64,000 nucleotides of DNA from an uncultured Selenomonadaceae bacterium (lineage in GTDB: Bacteria > Bacillota > Negativicutes > Selenomonadales > Selenomonadaceae), in assembly GCA_905234175.1 (NCBI GenBank), contig CAJOGX010000001.1, positions 1 through 64,000 of the forward strand. Reading direction: 5' to 3'. Shown here piece after piece: positions 30,735 through 39,961 of this stretch (within the stretch, counting starts at the first letter, position 1; each line of letters opens with the position of its first letter). The translations under genes and the position numbers were made by a program. The notes beneath the pieces are model-generated. The model saw nothing but the letters and a program-made list of their open reading frames with translations, had not been told where the DNA came from and made no database searches.

Positions 30735-30980
30735 CCGTTACTGAAAACTTAAAAAGGTTAAAAAACCTCAGTTCCATTCCTGCTTCAACGCGTCCGCTTT
30801 TGCCGAGGCTACTCACGTTTGGTATAACGCTCCACAGGCTTAAATTCCCCGCTAACGAACGGGTACATACCGCAATTTTTTTCGCGATACCAGTAACTTC
30901 CGTCCTTTCGTAATATTCACCAAAAGTCTTTCTGTCCAGCACACAAACCGTCATTGCTTGGTTTTCGCTCTTGTTTGTGC
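30735..30980 (-). repeat. Ribosomal-operon intergenic element, copy F (tuf-rpsJ), with 5' extension
   Basis: CCGTTACTG at 30735-30743, shared core, CCAGTAAC at 30890-30897, ACACAAAC/GTTTGTGC arms at 30941-30948 and 30973-30980. Confidence 0.95.
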
Positions 30981-31076
30981 AAAATGTCAGGCTTTTATTT
31001 TGACAAAAATTAAGGAAGAGGAACCGGCAAGGCGCCAATTCCCACTTCCCGAAAAATCTTTTGAGCCGAATTTAAA

Positions 31077-32288
31077 TTACTCGTTGATTTCGATAACGCG
31101 GCCGGAACCGACGGTGTGACCGCCTTCACGGATAGCGAAGAGCAGACCTTTTTCAATAGCGATTGGCGTGATGAGCTCAACGTCCATTTCGATATGGTCG
31201 CCAGGCATGCACATTTCAGCGGGGTTGCCGTCAGTGTCGCGCAGGTTGCCAACTACGCCGGTAACGTCAGTCGTGCGGAAGTAGAACTGCGGGCGATAGT
31301 TCGCGAAGAACGGAGTATGGCGACCGCCTTCTTCCTTCGTAAGGACGTAAACCTGAGCCTTGAATTTCGTGTGAGGATGAATCGTGCCAGGTTTAGCAAG
31401 AACCTGACCGCGTTCAATTTCTTTACGGTCGACGCCACGGAGCAGAACGCCAACGTTATCGCCGGCAACCGCGCTGTCGAGCAGCTTGCGGAACATTTCA
31501 ATACCAGTAGCAACAGTCTTACGAGGCTCGTCGCGCAGACCAACGATTTCAACGGGGTCGTTCAGTTTCAGTTCGCCGCGTTCGACACGACCGGTAGCAA
31601 CGGTGCCGCGTCCAGTGATTGTGAAAACGTCTTCAACCGGCATAAGGAACGGCTTATCCTTGTCGCGTTCCGGCGTCGGAATGTAAGCGTCAACTTCGTC
31701 AAGCAGCTTGAGAATGTTGGCTTCCTGTTCCTTGTCGCCCTGCAGCGCGAGGAGTGCGGAACCCGCAACAATCGGAATATCGTCGCCAGGAAATTCGTAC
31801 TTGCTGAGCAGTTCGCGGACTTCCATTTCAACGAGTTCAAGGAGTTCGGGGTCGTCAACCTGGTCAACTTTGTTGAGGAAAACGACGATAGCTGGAACGC
31901 CAACCTGACGCGCAAGCAGGATATGTTCACGAGTCTGGGGCATCGGGCCATCAGAAGCCGCAACAACGAGAATCGCGCCGTCCATCTGAGCCGCGCCGGT
32001 GATCATGTTTTTAATATAGTCCGCGTGGCCAGGGCAGTCGACGTGCGCATAGTGGCGCTTTTCGGTCTCGTATTCAACGTGAGCCGTGTTAATCGTGATA
32101 CCGCGTTCGCGCTCTTCCGGCGCCTTGTCGATGTTTTCGTAGGATTCGTATTTCGCGAAGCCCTTCTGAGAAAGAACTTTCGTGATAGCCGCAGTAAGCG
32201 TCGTTTTGCCGTGGTCGATATGTCCAATCGTACCAATGTTAACGTGCGGTTTACTGCGGTCAAACTTTTGCTTTGCCAAATTTAACAC
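31077..32288 (-). CDS. tuf: Elongation factor Tu
   Basis: [27 protein letters not shown]. Confidence 0.98.
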   Translation of the reverse strand: MLNLAKQKFDRSKPHVNIGTIGHIDHGKTTLTAAITKVLSQKGFAKYESYENIDKAPEERERGITINTAHVEYETEKRHYAHVDCPGHADYIKNMITGAAQMDGAILVVAASDGPMPQTREHILLARQVGVPAIVVFLNKVDQVDDPELLELVEMEVRELLSKYEFPGDDIPIVAGSALLALQGDKEQEANILKLLDEVDAYIPTPERDKDKPFLMPVEDVFTITGRGTVATGRVERGELKLNDPVEIVGLRDEPRKTVATGIEMFRKLLDSAVAGDNVGVLLRGVDRKEIERGQVLAKPGTIHPHTKFKAQVYVLTKEEGGRHTPFFANYRPQFYFRTTDVTGVVGNLRDTDGNPAEMCMPGDHIEMDVELITPIAIEKGLLFAIREGGHTVGSGRVIEINE

Positions 32289-32496
32289 TCCTTTATTCAG
32301 GAAAAAATTTTCGTCATTTTTATAAACTCAAGCGGCTTGCCAATTCCTCAGCGTACTCGCCCTATCGGTTGCGTCAATCGTCGGCAGCCTGCCTTTGTTT
32401 CCAAATAAAACCCTTCGGCGAATTTTTGAACTCCCGCTTAATTTTACCCGACGAATCTGAATCAGACTTGAAATTTCCGCCGGATTTTAAGCAGCC

Positions 32497-34572
32497 TTAT
32501 TCGCCCTTGTTTCTCGCAACAATCGCGTCGGAGATAGTTTTAGGAACTTCGTCGTAGTAAGCGACTTCCATGGAATAAGTGCCGCGCCCCTGCGTCTTGG
32601 AACGCAGCTCCGTCGCGTAGCCAAACATCTCGGAAAGCGGAACGAAGCCGTGAATAACCTGCAGACCGCCGCGCGCGTCCATACCGTCAATCTTGCCGCG
32701 CCGCGCATTCAGGTCGCCAATCACGTCGCCCATGTAACTTTCGGGAACGGTGACTTCAACCTTGACGTACGGTTCCAGCAGAACTGGCTTAGCTTTTTCA
32801 GCCGCCGCCTTGAAGGCAAGCGAACCGGCAACTTTGAACGCCGCCTCGCTCGAATCGACTTCGTGGAAACTGCCGTCGTAAACAACAGCCTTCACGTCAA
32901 CCATTGGGTAGCCCGCCAGCACGCCGTTTTCCATAGCCTGCCTGACGCCCGCCTCAATCGGATTGATGTATTCTTTGGGAATGACGCCGCCGACAATTTT
33001 GCTCTCGAACTCGAAGCCCTTGCCGACTTCGTTGGGGAAAATCTCAATCCAACAGTGACCGTACTGCCCGTGCCCGCCGGTTTGACGAATGAATTTGCCC
33101 TCGGCTTTGGAACTCTTACGAATCGTCTCGCGGTACGCAACCTGCGGCTCGCCAACTTTGCAGTCAACTTTGAACTCGCGGAGCATTCTGTCAACGATAA
33201 TCTGAAGGTGAAGTTCGCCCATGCCGGAAATAATCGTCTGACCGGTTTCAGGGTCGGTGCGGACTTTGAACGTGGGATCTTCCTCAGCAAGTTTCTGCAG
33301 CGCGATGCCCATTTTATCCTGGTCATTTTTCGTGGAAGGCTCAACCGCAACCGAAATGACTGGGTCGGGAAATTCCATTGACTCAAGAATAATTGGCGCC
33401 TTTTCGTCGCAGAGCGTATCGCCCGTCGTGGTGTCCTTCAAGCCGACCGCCGCCGCAATGTCGCCGCTGTAAACGGTATCAATTTCGGTGCGGTTGTTCG
33501 CGTGCATTTGCAAAATCCTGCCAATGCGCTCCTTCCTGCCCTTCGTCGAATTGTAAACGTAGGAGCCGGATTTGAGCACGCCGGAATAAACGCGGAAAAA
33601 CGCCAGCTTGCCAACGTACGGGTCAGTCATAATCTTGAAAGCGAGCGCGGAAAAAGGTTCCTCGTCGCTTGCCGGACGGAAGTCTTCTTCGCCGCTGGGA
33701 TTAACTCCCTGAATCGGCGGAATATCAGTTGGCGCGGGCATGTAGTCAACGATAGCGTCCAAAAGTGGCTGAACACCGCGATTTTTGTAAGACGTGCCGC
33801 AGGTAACGGGCGTCATTTTGCAATCGATAACAGCCTTGCGAATGACAGCTTTAATTTCGTCAACGGTAACTTCCTCACCGCCGAGATACTTTTCCATGAA
33901 GTCATCGTCCTGCTCAGCGCACGCTTCAAGCAGTTTGTCACGGTAATCGCGCGCCATATCGAGCATATCTTCGGGAACGTCAATTTCCTCGGAAACTTTG
34001 CCCAAATCGTCTTCGTAAACAATCGCTTCCATGCGAACGAGGTCGACAATCCCTTTGAAACTGTCTTCCGCGCCAATAGGAAGCTGAATCGCCACGGCGT
34101 TTGTGTGCAGGCGGTCGCGCATCATCTGAATGACGTTGTAAAAATCTGCGCCGGTAATGTCCATTTTGTTGACGTAAGCCATGCGCGGAACATTGTACCT
34201 TTCAGCCTGCCGCCAGACGGTTTCGGTCTGAGGCTCGACGCCGCCGCGTGCAGTAAGAATCGCCAGCGCGCCGTCCAGAACCCTGAGTGAACGCTCAACT
34301 TCAACCGTGAAGTCCACGTGCCCAGGCGTGTCGATAATGTTTATGCGGTGGTCTTTCCAAAAACAGGTCGTTGCGGCGGAAGTGATTGTAATGCCGCGCT
34401 CCTGCTCCTGAACCATCCAATCCATCGTCGCCGCGCCGTCATGCACCTCGCCAATTTTGTGATTGATTCCCGTGTAAAAAAGAATGCGCTCAGTCGTCGT
34501 CGTTTTACCGGCGTCAATGTGCGCCATGATTCCTATGTTGCGAGTTTTTTCCAGTGAAAACTCTCTTGACAC
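32497..34572 (-). CDS. fusA: Elongation factor G (GTG start; the ORF-track start at 34956 is too long)
   Basis: (M)[40 protein letters not shown] upstream; 691 aa. Confidence 0.97.
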   Translation of the reverse strand: MSREFSLEKTRNIGIMAHIDAGKTTTTERILFYTGINHKIGEVHDGAATMDWMVQEQERGITITSAATTCFWKDHRINIIDTPGHVDFTVEVERSLRVLDGALAILTARGGVEPQTETVWRQAERYNVPRMAYVNKMDITGADFYNVIQMMRDRLHTNAVAIQLPIGAEDSFKGIVDLVRMEAIVYEDDLGKVSEEIDVPEDMLDMARDYRDKLLEACAEQDDDFMEKYLGGEEVTVDEIKAVIRKAVIDCKMTPVTCGTSYKNRGVQPLLDAIVDYMPAPTDIPPIQGVNPSGEEDFRPASDEEPFSALAFKIMTDPYVGKLAFFRVYSGVLKSGSYVYNSTKGRKERIGRILQMHANNRTEIDTVYSGDIAAAVGLKDTTTGDTLCDEKAPIILESMEFPDPVISVAVEPSTKNDQDKMGIALQKLAEEDPTFKVRTDPETGQTIISGMGELHLQIIVDRMLREFKVDCKVGEPQVAYRETIRKSSKAEGKFIRQTGGHGQYGHCWIEIFPNEVGKGFEFESKIVGGVIPKEYINPIEAGVRQAMENGVLAGYPMVDVKAVVYDGSFHEVDSSEAAFKVAGSLAFKAAAEKAKPVLLEPYVKVEVTVPESYMGDVIGDLNARRGKIDGMDARGGLQVIHGFVPLSEMFGYATELRSKTQGRGTYSMEVAYYDEVPKTISDAIVARNKGE

Positions 34573-34687
34573 TTGAATTTCGCCTCCTGCAATTGCGATG
34601 AATAAGAGCAATTGCTCTTTGTACGCAATTTTCAAGATTAAAGCTGAAAACTTTGCGCACTTCGCCAGAAAAATCCAGGTGTCAAAA

Positions 34688-35170
<483 letters not shown>

Positions 35171-35174
35171 TCAA

Positions 35175-35558
35175 TTATTTTTTCTTCGGTTTAGCCTTTT
35201 TGGCGCCGTACTTGGAGCGGGACTGATTTCTGTCCTGAACGCCGGCGGTATCGAGTGAGCCGCGAATAATATGATAACGAACGCCAGGCAAATCCTTGAC
35301 GCGCCCGCCGCGAATCAAAACAACGCTGTGTTCCTGCAAATTGTGACCGATACCAGGAATGTAAGCGGTAACTTCAATGCTGTTAGTCAAGCGGACACGC
35401 GCCACCTTGCGCAGCGCCGAGTTAGGTTTTTTCGGCGTCGTAGTATAAACACGAGTGCAAACGCCGCGCTTCTGCGGGCATTCTTTCAAAGCCGGAGCTG
35501 TCGATTTTACTACAAGGCTCTGGCGGCTTTTTCTCACCAACTGGTTTATCGTGGGCAC
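35175..35558 (-). CDS. rpsL: 30S ribosomal protein S12
   Basis: (M)[17 protein letters not shown] start 8 nt after AGGAGG. Confidence 0.96.
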   Translation of the reverse strand: MPTINQLVRKSRQSLVVKSTAPALKECPQKRGVCTRVYTTTPKKPNSALRKVARVRLTNSIEVTAYIPGIGHNLQEHSVVLIRGGRVKDLPGVRYHIIRGSLDTAGVQDRNQSRSKYGAKKAKPKKK

Positions 35559-35581
35559 GTATTCCACCTCCTTTCGATACT

Positions 35582-35616
35582 AAAAAAAATATTCCTTCCA
35601 AAACGCAAGGAATATT
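35582..35616 (-). terminator. Terminator-like inverted repeat upstream of rpsL, overlapping the rpsL -10
   Basis: AATATTCCTT-N9-AAGGAATATT (35588-35616), followed on the minus strand by U8. Confidence 0.65.
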
Positions 35617-35640
35617 ATCATTGTTAAAAAAGCTTGTCAA
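35612..35640 (-). promoter_or_regulatory. Strong sigma-A-type promoter for rpsL (TTGACA-N17-TAATAT)
   Basis: Minus-strand TTGACA at 35640-35635, 17-nt spacer, TAATAT at 35617-35612. Confidence 0.75.
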
Positions 35641-35720
35641 GTCGCGTCAGAACGCCAATTTTATTTACAAGTTGTCTTGTTGAAAAACTTTCAATTTGTC
35701 AAAAAAAGTATAGTTTTCCC

Positions 35721-36797
35721 TCAGCGCTCAGCCAATTTTTTTTCGAGCTCAGCAATCCGACCGTTCGCCACCGCCAACATTTTTTGCTGCGTGTTTATAA
35801 GACTGCAGAGATACGCAACCAATTCTGCGTGCTCGCCCGTTTCTTCCCCGAACTGTTCGAGGAAAATTTTGTAGACTTCGTACGGCTGAAGATTAGCGCA
35901 GTCTTTGAATATCGTGTTGAAACCCCAGCTTGCCAGATTTCCCATCCAGGCATAGCGGTACTGCGGATTTTTCTCAAGGAACTCAGTTTTTTCGGCGACG
36001 AGATTCATATTTTTCGGACCGGTCAATATCGAGTACATGATGAATCTGATATGCTCAGCCGCCGAATTTTTGTTCCGCGTGATAGAATTTTTGTTTTCGC
36101 GACATATATAGAGCGGCGTCGGGATAATCAGCATTCTCTTTGCGTGCAGTATTAACTGCATCGTCCAAAAATTATCTTCGTTCGCATAAACGCGCGGGAA
36201 ATAAATTTCGTTCTCGATTAAAAGTTCCCGCCGCGAAAATTTTAGCCAGGGCATTACGACAAATTTTCCTCTAAACAAGTCTGTCATACGCTCGGCAGGA
36301 TTTTCGTTCTCCCAGGACGGAATTTCCGCCAGTTCCGGCTGTATGTAGGGACATGCGACAATTTTCAGCTTCGTCGGAAATGGCTTGTCTGCCTCGATGT
36401 CAAAAACAAAATGTTTCCGCATACAAACGACATCAGCCTCGTACGTTTCCGCTGTGGTAAAAAGCTCCGCCAGCGCGTTGTTCATCAGCAAATCATCACT
36501 GTCCATGAAGTACACGTACTTTCCGCGTGAAAGATTCAGCCCTCTGTTACGCGGAACGCAGGGATTTCCGAAATTCTTTTTTAAGCGCAGGAGATGAAGT
36601 TCTATACCCCCCCCCGCTAGTTTTTGTACGTAATTTTCAACTATGTTATAGCTGTTGTCCGTTGAAGCGTGATCTACCACGATAACTTCAAAATCTCTGA
36701 ACGTCTGCGCGAAAAGGCTTTCAAGGCAGGGCGCGATAAATTTCTCCGCGTTGTACATTGGAATGACGACGGAAATAGCGGGGAGTTTCTGCTCCAA
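35721..36797 (-). CDS. Family 2 glycosyltransferase containing a G9 tract
   Basis: ISVVIPMYNAEKFIAPCLESLFAQTFRDFEVIVVDHASTDNS...FMDSDD; TTG start after GGAGG. Confidence 0.9.
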   Translation of the reverse strand: MEQKLPAISVVIPMYNAEKFIAPCLESLFAQTFRDFEVIVVDHASTDNSYNIVENYVQKLAGGGIELHLLRLKKNFGNPCVPRNRGLNLSRGKYVYFMDSDDLLMNNALAELFTTAETYEADVVCMRKHFVFDIEADKPFPTKLKIVACPYIQPELAEIPSWENENPAERMTDLFRGKFVVMPWLKFSRRELLIENEIYFPRVYANEDNFWTMQLILHAKRMLIIPTPLYICRENKNSITRNKNSAAEHIRFIMYSILTGPKNMNLVAEKTEFLEKNPQYRYAWMGNLASWGFNTIFKDCANLQPYEVYKIFLEQFGEETGEHAELVAYLCSLINTQQKMLAVANGRIAELEKKLAER

Positions 36798-36799
36798 TT

Positions 36800-37219
36800 T
36801 TACGCCTCCAGTTTGGAATACTGCTCGTCGTCGACCGGCTCCAGCCATTCGTTTGAAGAACCTTCCGCCGGAATTTCTACCGCCAGATGAGAAAACCAGC
36901 TGTCAGCCGCCGCGCCGTGCCAGTGCTTCATTTCGGGCGGAATGTTTACCACGTCGCCAGGTTTTAAAGCCTGCGGAGCCTTGCCCCATTCCTGATACCA
37001 GCCGCGCCCGCCAGTCACCAGCAAAATCTGTCCGCTTTTATGATGAATGTGCCAGTTGTTCCGGCAACCAGGCGAAAACGTCACGTTGACGATTGGTCCT
37101 CCCTTGTCCGTGAGGCGATTGTTATACGCCTGCCCGATAAAAAACGGCTCGTACTGTTTGGGAAGTTTGTCGCCGACTGCGAAGACGCTCGGATTTTTAA
37201 TTTCACTCAAGCTAATCAC
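36800..37219 (-). CDS. Cupin domain protein (carboxymuconolactone decarboxylase-associated type)
   Basis: [36 protein letters not shown]...[17 protein letters not shown]. Confidence 0.88.
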   Translation of the reverse strand: MISLSEIKNPSVFAVGDKLPKQYEPFFIGQAYNNRLTDKGGPIVNVTFSPGCRNNWHIHHKSGQILLVTGGRGWYQEWGKAPQALKPGDVVNIPPEMKHWHGAAADSWFSHLAVEIPAEGSSNEWLEPVDDEQYSKLEA

Positions 37220-37282
37220 CCTCCTAAAATTTCTGCTGATATTATAACCCGCGCGAAAATTCTAGTCAAAAATTTTTTCAGC

Positions 37283-37311
37283 TTGCATACGCGGCGGAAA
37301 TGCGCTAAAAT
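37283..37311 (+). promoter_or_regulatory. Promoter of ilvD (TTGCAT-N17-TAAAAT)
   Basis: -35 at 37283-37288 and -10 at 37306-37311, upstream of ATG 37352. Confidence 0.6.
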
Positions 37312-37351
37312 TTTTTGGCTTAAAATTATTTTCAAGGGAGCTAAGAAAAAA

Positions 37352-39007
37352 ATGAGAAGCGACATTGTCAAGAAGGGCGCCACGCGCTGCGCGCACCGCT
37401 CACTGTTCAACGCCAACGGTTTCGGCTCTGAGGAACTCAGTCGCCCGCTTATCGGCATTTGCAATTCGTTCAACGAAATTATTCCTGGGCATATTCACCT
37501 TCGCTCGATTACCGAAGCGGCGAAACTCGGCGTAGCGGCGGCGGGCGGCACTCCAATCGAATTTCCCGCTATCGGCGTCTGCGACGGAATTGCGATGGGT
37601 CATACTGGCATGAAATATTCTCTTGCCAGCCGCGAACTTATCGCCGACTCGATTGAGGCCGTCACAATGGCGAGCGGTTTCGACGCGCTGATTTTAATTC
37701 CGAACTGCGACAAAGTTGTTCCTGGAATGCTCATGGCGGCGGCGCGGCTCAACATTCCGGCGGTTATCGTCAGCGGCGGCCCCATGCTTGCCGGTCGACT
37801 TCACGGAAAAAATATCAGCGTCAGTCAGGCTTTCGAGGCGGCGGGCAAATTCGCTGCCGGTAAAATGACTCAGGAAGAAATGACTGAGCTCGAAGCCCAC
37901 GCCTGCCCCAGTTGCGGTTCCTGCGCCGGTCTTTTCACCGCAAATACGATGAACTGTCTCAGCGAGGCGCTCGGTATGGCGCTGCCTGGCAACGGCACGA
38001 TTCCTGCTGCGTACAGCGGCGCCCGCGCGATTCTGGCTAAGCGCGCCGGTAAAGTCGTCATGGATTTGCTTAAAAAAAATATTCTCCCGCGCGACATTCT
38101 TACGCTCAAAGCTTTTGAAAACGCTATCACGGTCGACATGGGAATTGGCGGCAGTTCCAACACGGTCTTGCATTTGACGGCGATTGCTCACGAATGCGGC
38201 ATTGACATTCCGGCTCAGCTCTTCGACGAAATTTCTGCGCGAACTCCTTACATCACCAAGCTCAGTCCCGCCGGTACGCACCACATGCAGGATTTGGAAG
38301 AGGCTGGCGGAATTTCTGCAGTCATGCACGAACTCTCTAAGAAAAATCTTTTACATCTTGACGCGCTGACGGTCACGGGCACTCTTGCTGAAAGAATTTC
38401 TGGCGCGGAAATTGAACGCCCCGACGTGATTCGCACGGTTGACAATCCCTACAGACCGACCGGCGGCATTGCGATTCTGCGCGGAAATATCTGCCCCGAC
38501 TGCGCGGTTGTCAAGGCGTCCGCCGTCGCTGAAGACATGCTGGTTTACAGCGGTAAGGCGAAGTGTTTCGACAGCGAGGAGACGGCGATTAACGCGATTA
38601 TGGGCGGCGAAATTCACGACGGCGACGTTGTTGTTATCCGCTACGAAGGTCCCAAGGGCGGTCCTGGTATGCAGGAAATGCTCAACCCGACGGCGGCTAT
38701 TACCGGCGCGGGATTGAAGGTCGGTCTGATTACTGACGGCAGATTTTCCGGCGCGAGCCAGGGCGCTTGCATTGGGCACATTTCTCCCGAAGCAATGGAA
38801 GGCGGCCCAATCGCGCTGATTCACGACGGCGACACGATTTCGATTGACATTCCCAACCGCAAACTTCAGCTCGAGGTCAGCGACGAGGAACTTGCCGAGC
38901 GCCGCAAGAATTGGGTTAAGCCGGAGCCGAAAATTAAAACCGGCTACCTTGCGCGCTACGCTAAGATGACGACTTCCGCCTCAAAGGGCGCTATCGTTCA
39001 GGCTTGA
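37352..39007 (+). CDS. ilvD: Dihydroxy-acid dehydratase
   Basis: [24 protein letters not shown]...[24 protein letters not shown]; 551 aa. Confidence 0.97.
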   Translation: MRSDIVKKGATRCAHRSLFNANGFGSEELSRPLIGICNSFNEIIPGHIHLRSITEAAKLGVAAAGGTPIEFPAIGVCDGIAMGHTGMKYSLASRELIADSIEAVTMASGFDALILIPNCDKVVPGMLMAAARLNIPAVIVSGGPMLAGRLHGKNISVSQAFEAAGKFAAGKMTQEEMTELEAHACPSCGSCAGLFTANTMNCLSEALGMALPGNGTIPAAYSGARAILAKRAGKVVMDLLKKNILPRDILTLKAFENAITVDMGIGGSSNTVLHLTAIAHECGIDIPAQLFDEISARTPYITKLSPAGTHHMQDLEEAGGISAVMHELSKKNLLHLDALTVTGTLAERISGAEIERPDVIRTVDNPYRPTGGIAILRGNICPDCAVVKASAVAEDMLVYSGKAKCFDSEETAINAIMGGEIHDGDVVVIRYEGPKGGPGMQEMLNPTAAITGAGLKVGLITDGRFSGASQGACIGHISPEAMEGGPIALIHDGDTISIDIPNRKLQLEVSDEELAERRKNWVKPEPKIKTGYLARYAKMTTSASKGAIVQA

Positions 39008-39040
39008 GAAATTTTTTGAAGTGGAGGGAATTTTTTTCTC

Positions 39041-39949
39041 ATGGACGGATTTGGAAAGCGGCTCGGCGAAATTCTGAGCAGCGAGCAATTTATTTTCAAC
39101 GCGCCGATGAGCGAGCACACGACTTTCAAGATTGGCGGGGCGGCGGACGTTTTAATTTTCCCGTCGAGCGCCGAGGAAGTCGCGCAGATTTTCCGGCTGG
39201 CACGTGAGTTCAAAATTCCCTGCACGATTCTCGGCAACGGCTCCAACGTTTTAGTTTTGGATAACGGCATTCGCGGCGCCGTCCTCAAGTTCAGCGATAA
39301 ATTTTTCGGGAACTTTCGCGCGGAAGGTACAAAAATTTTCGCAGGCGCGGGCGCTAAGCTAAAGGACGTTTGCAGTTTCGCGGCGGAAAATAATCTCAGC
39401 GGAATGGAATTTGCCTGCGGGATTCCTGGCAGTATCGGCGGCGCGGTTTACATGAACGCGGGCGCGTACGACGGCGAAATGAAAAATGTTGTCGCGAACG
39501 TCACGGCAGTTTCTGAGACTGGCGAGCTAAAAATTTTCAGCGGCGACGAACTCAATCTCGGCTACCGGCAGAGCGTTTTTCAGACGAACGGTTTTGCTAT
39601 CTGCGAAGTCGAACTGAATCTTTCGCGCGGAAACTTCGACGAAATTAAAAATAAAATGGCGGACTTCACGCAGAAACGCGAGAGTAAACAGCCGCTCGAA
39701 CTTCCAAGCGCTGGCAGTACGTTCAAGCGCCCGAAAGGTTATTTCGCCGGCACGCTGATTGATAATACCGGCCTGAAAGGTTTGCGCGTCGGCGGCGCGA
39801 TGGTTTCTGAAAAGCACGCGGGCTTCGTAGTAAACGTCGGCGGGGCTACGGCGGCTGACGTTCTCGCGCTGATTGAGGAAGTTAAACGGCGCGTCTACGA
39901 AGTCCACGGCGTCACGCTCATGCCGGAGGTTAGAATTATCGGCGAGTAA
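39041..39949 (+). CDS. murB: UDP-N-acetylenolpyruvoylglucosamine reductase
   Basis: MSEHTTFKIGGAADVLIFPSS...ILGNGSNVLV...GIPGSIGGAVYMNAGAYDGEM. Confidence 0.97.
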   Translation: MDGFGKRLGEILSSEQFIFNAPMSEHTTFKIGGAADVLIFPSSAEEVAQIFRLAREFKIPCTILGNGSNVLVLDNGIRGAVLKFSDKFFGNFRAEGTKIFAGAGAKLKDVCSFAAENNLSGMEFACGIPGSIGGAVYMNAGAYDGEMKNVVANVTAVSETGELKIFSGDELNLGYRQSVFQTNGFAICEVELNLSRGNFDEIKNKMADFTQKRESKQPLELPSAGSTFKRPKGYFAGTLIDNTGLKGLRVGGAMVSEKHAGFVVNVGGATAADVLALIEEVKRRVYEVHGVTLMPEVRIIGE

Positions 39950-39961
39950 GGAGCTGATTTC

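Noticed and set aside
18727-30980. Six repeats as a CRISPR array
   Set aside because: Units are 150-260 nt, separated by whole genes, structured and divergent; no short regular spacers and no cas genes.
31116-32285. 389-aa plus-strand ORF antisense to tuf
   Set aside because: Mirror of EF-Tu coding sequence; low-complexity composition.
37040-37351. N-terminal extension of ilvD in the ORF track
   Set aside because: Overlaps the divergent cupin gene; the IlvD family start [19 protein letters not shown] is at 37352 behind a promoter.
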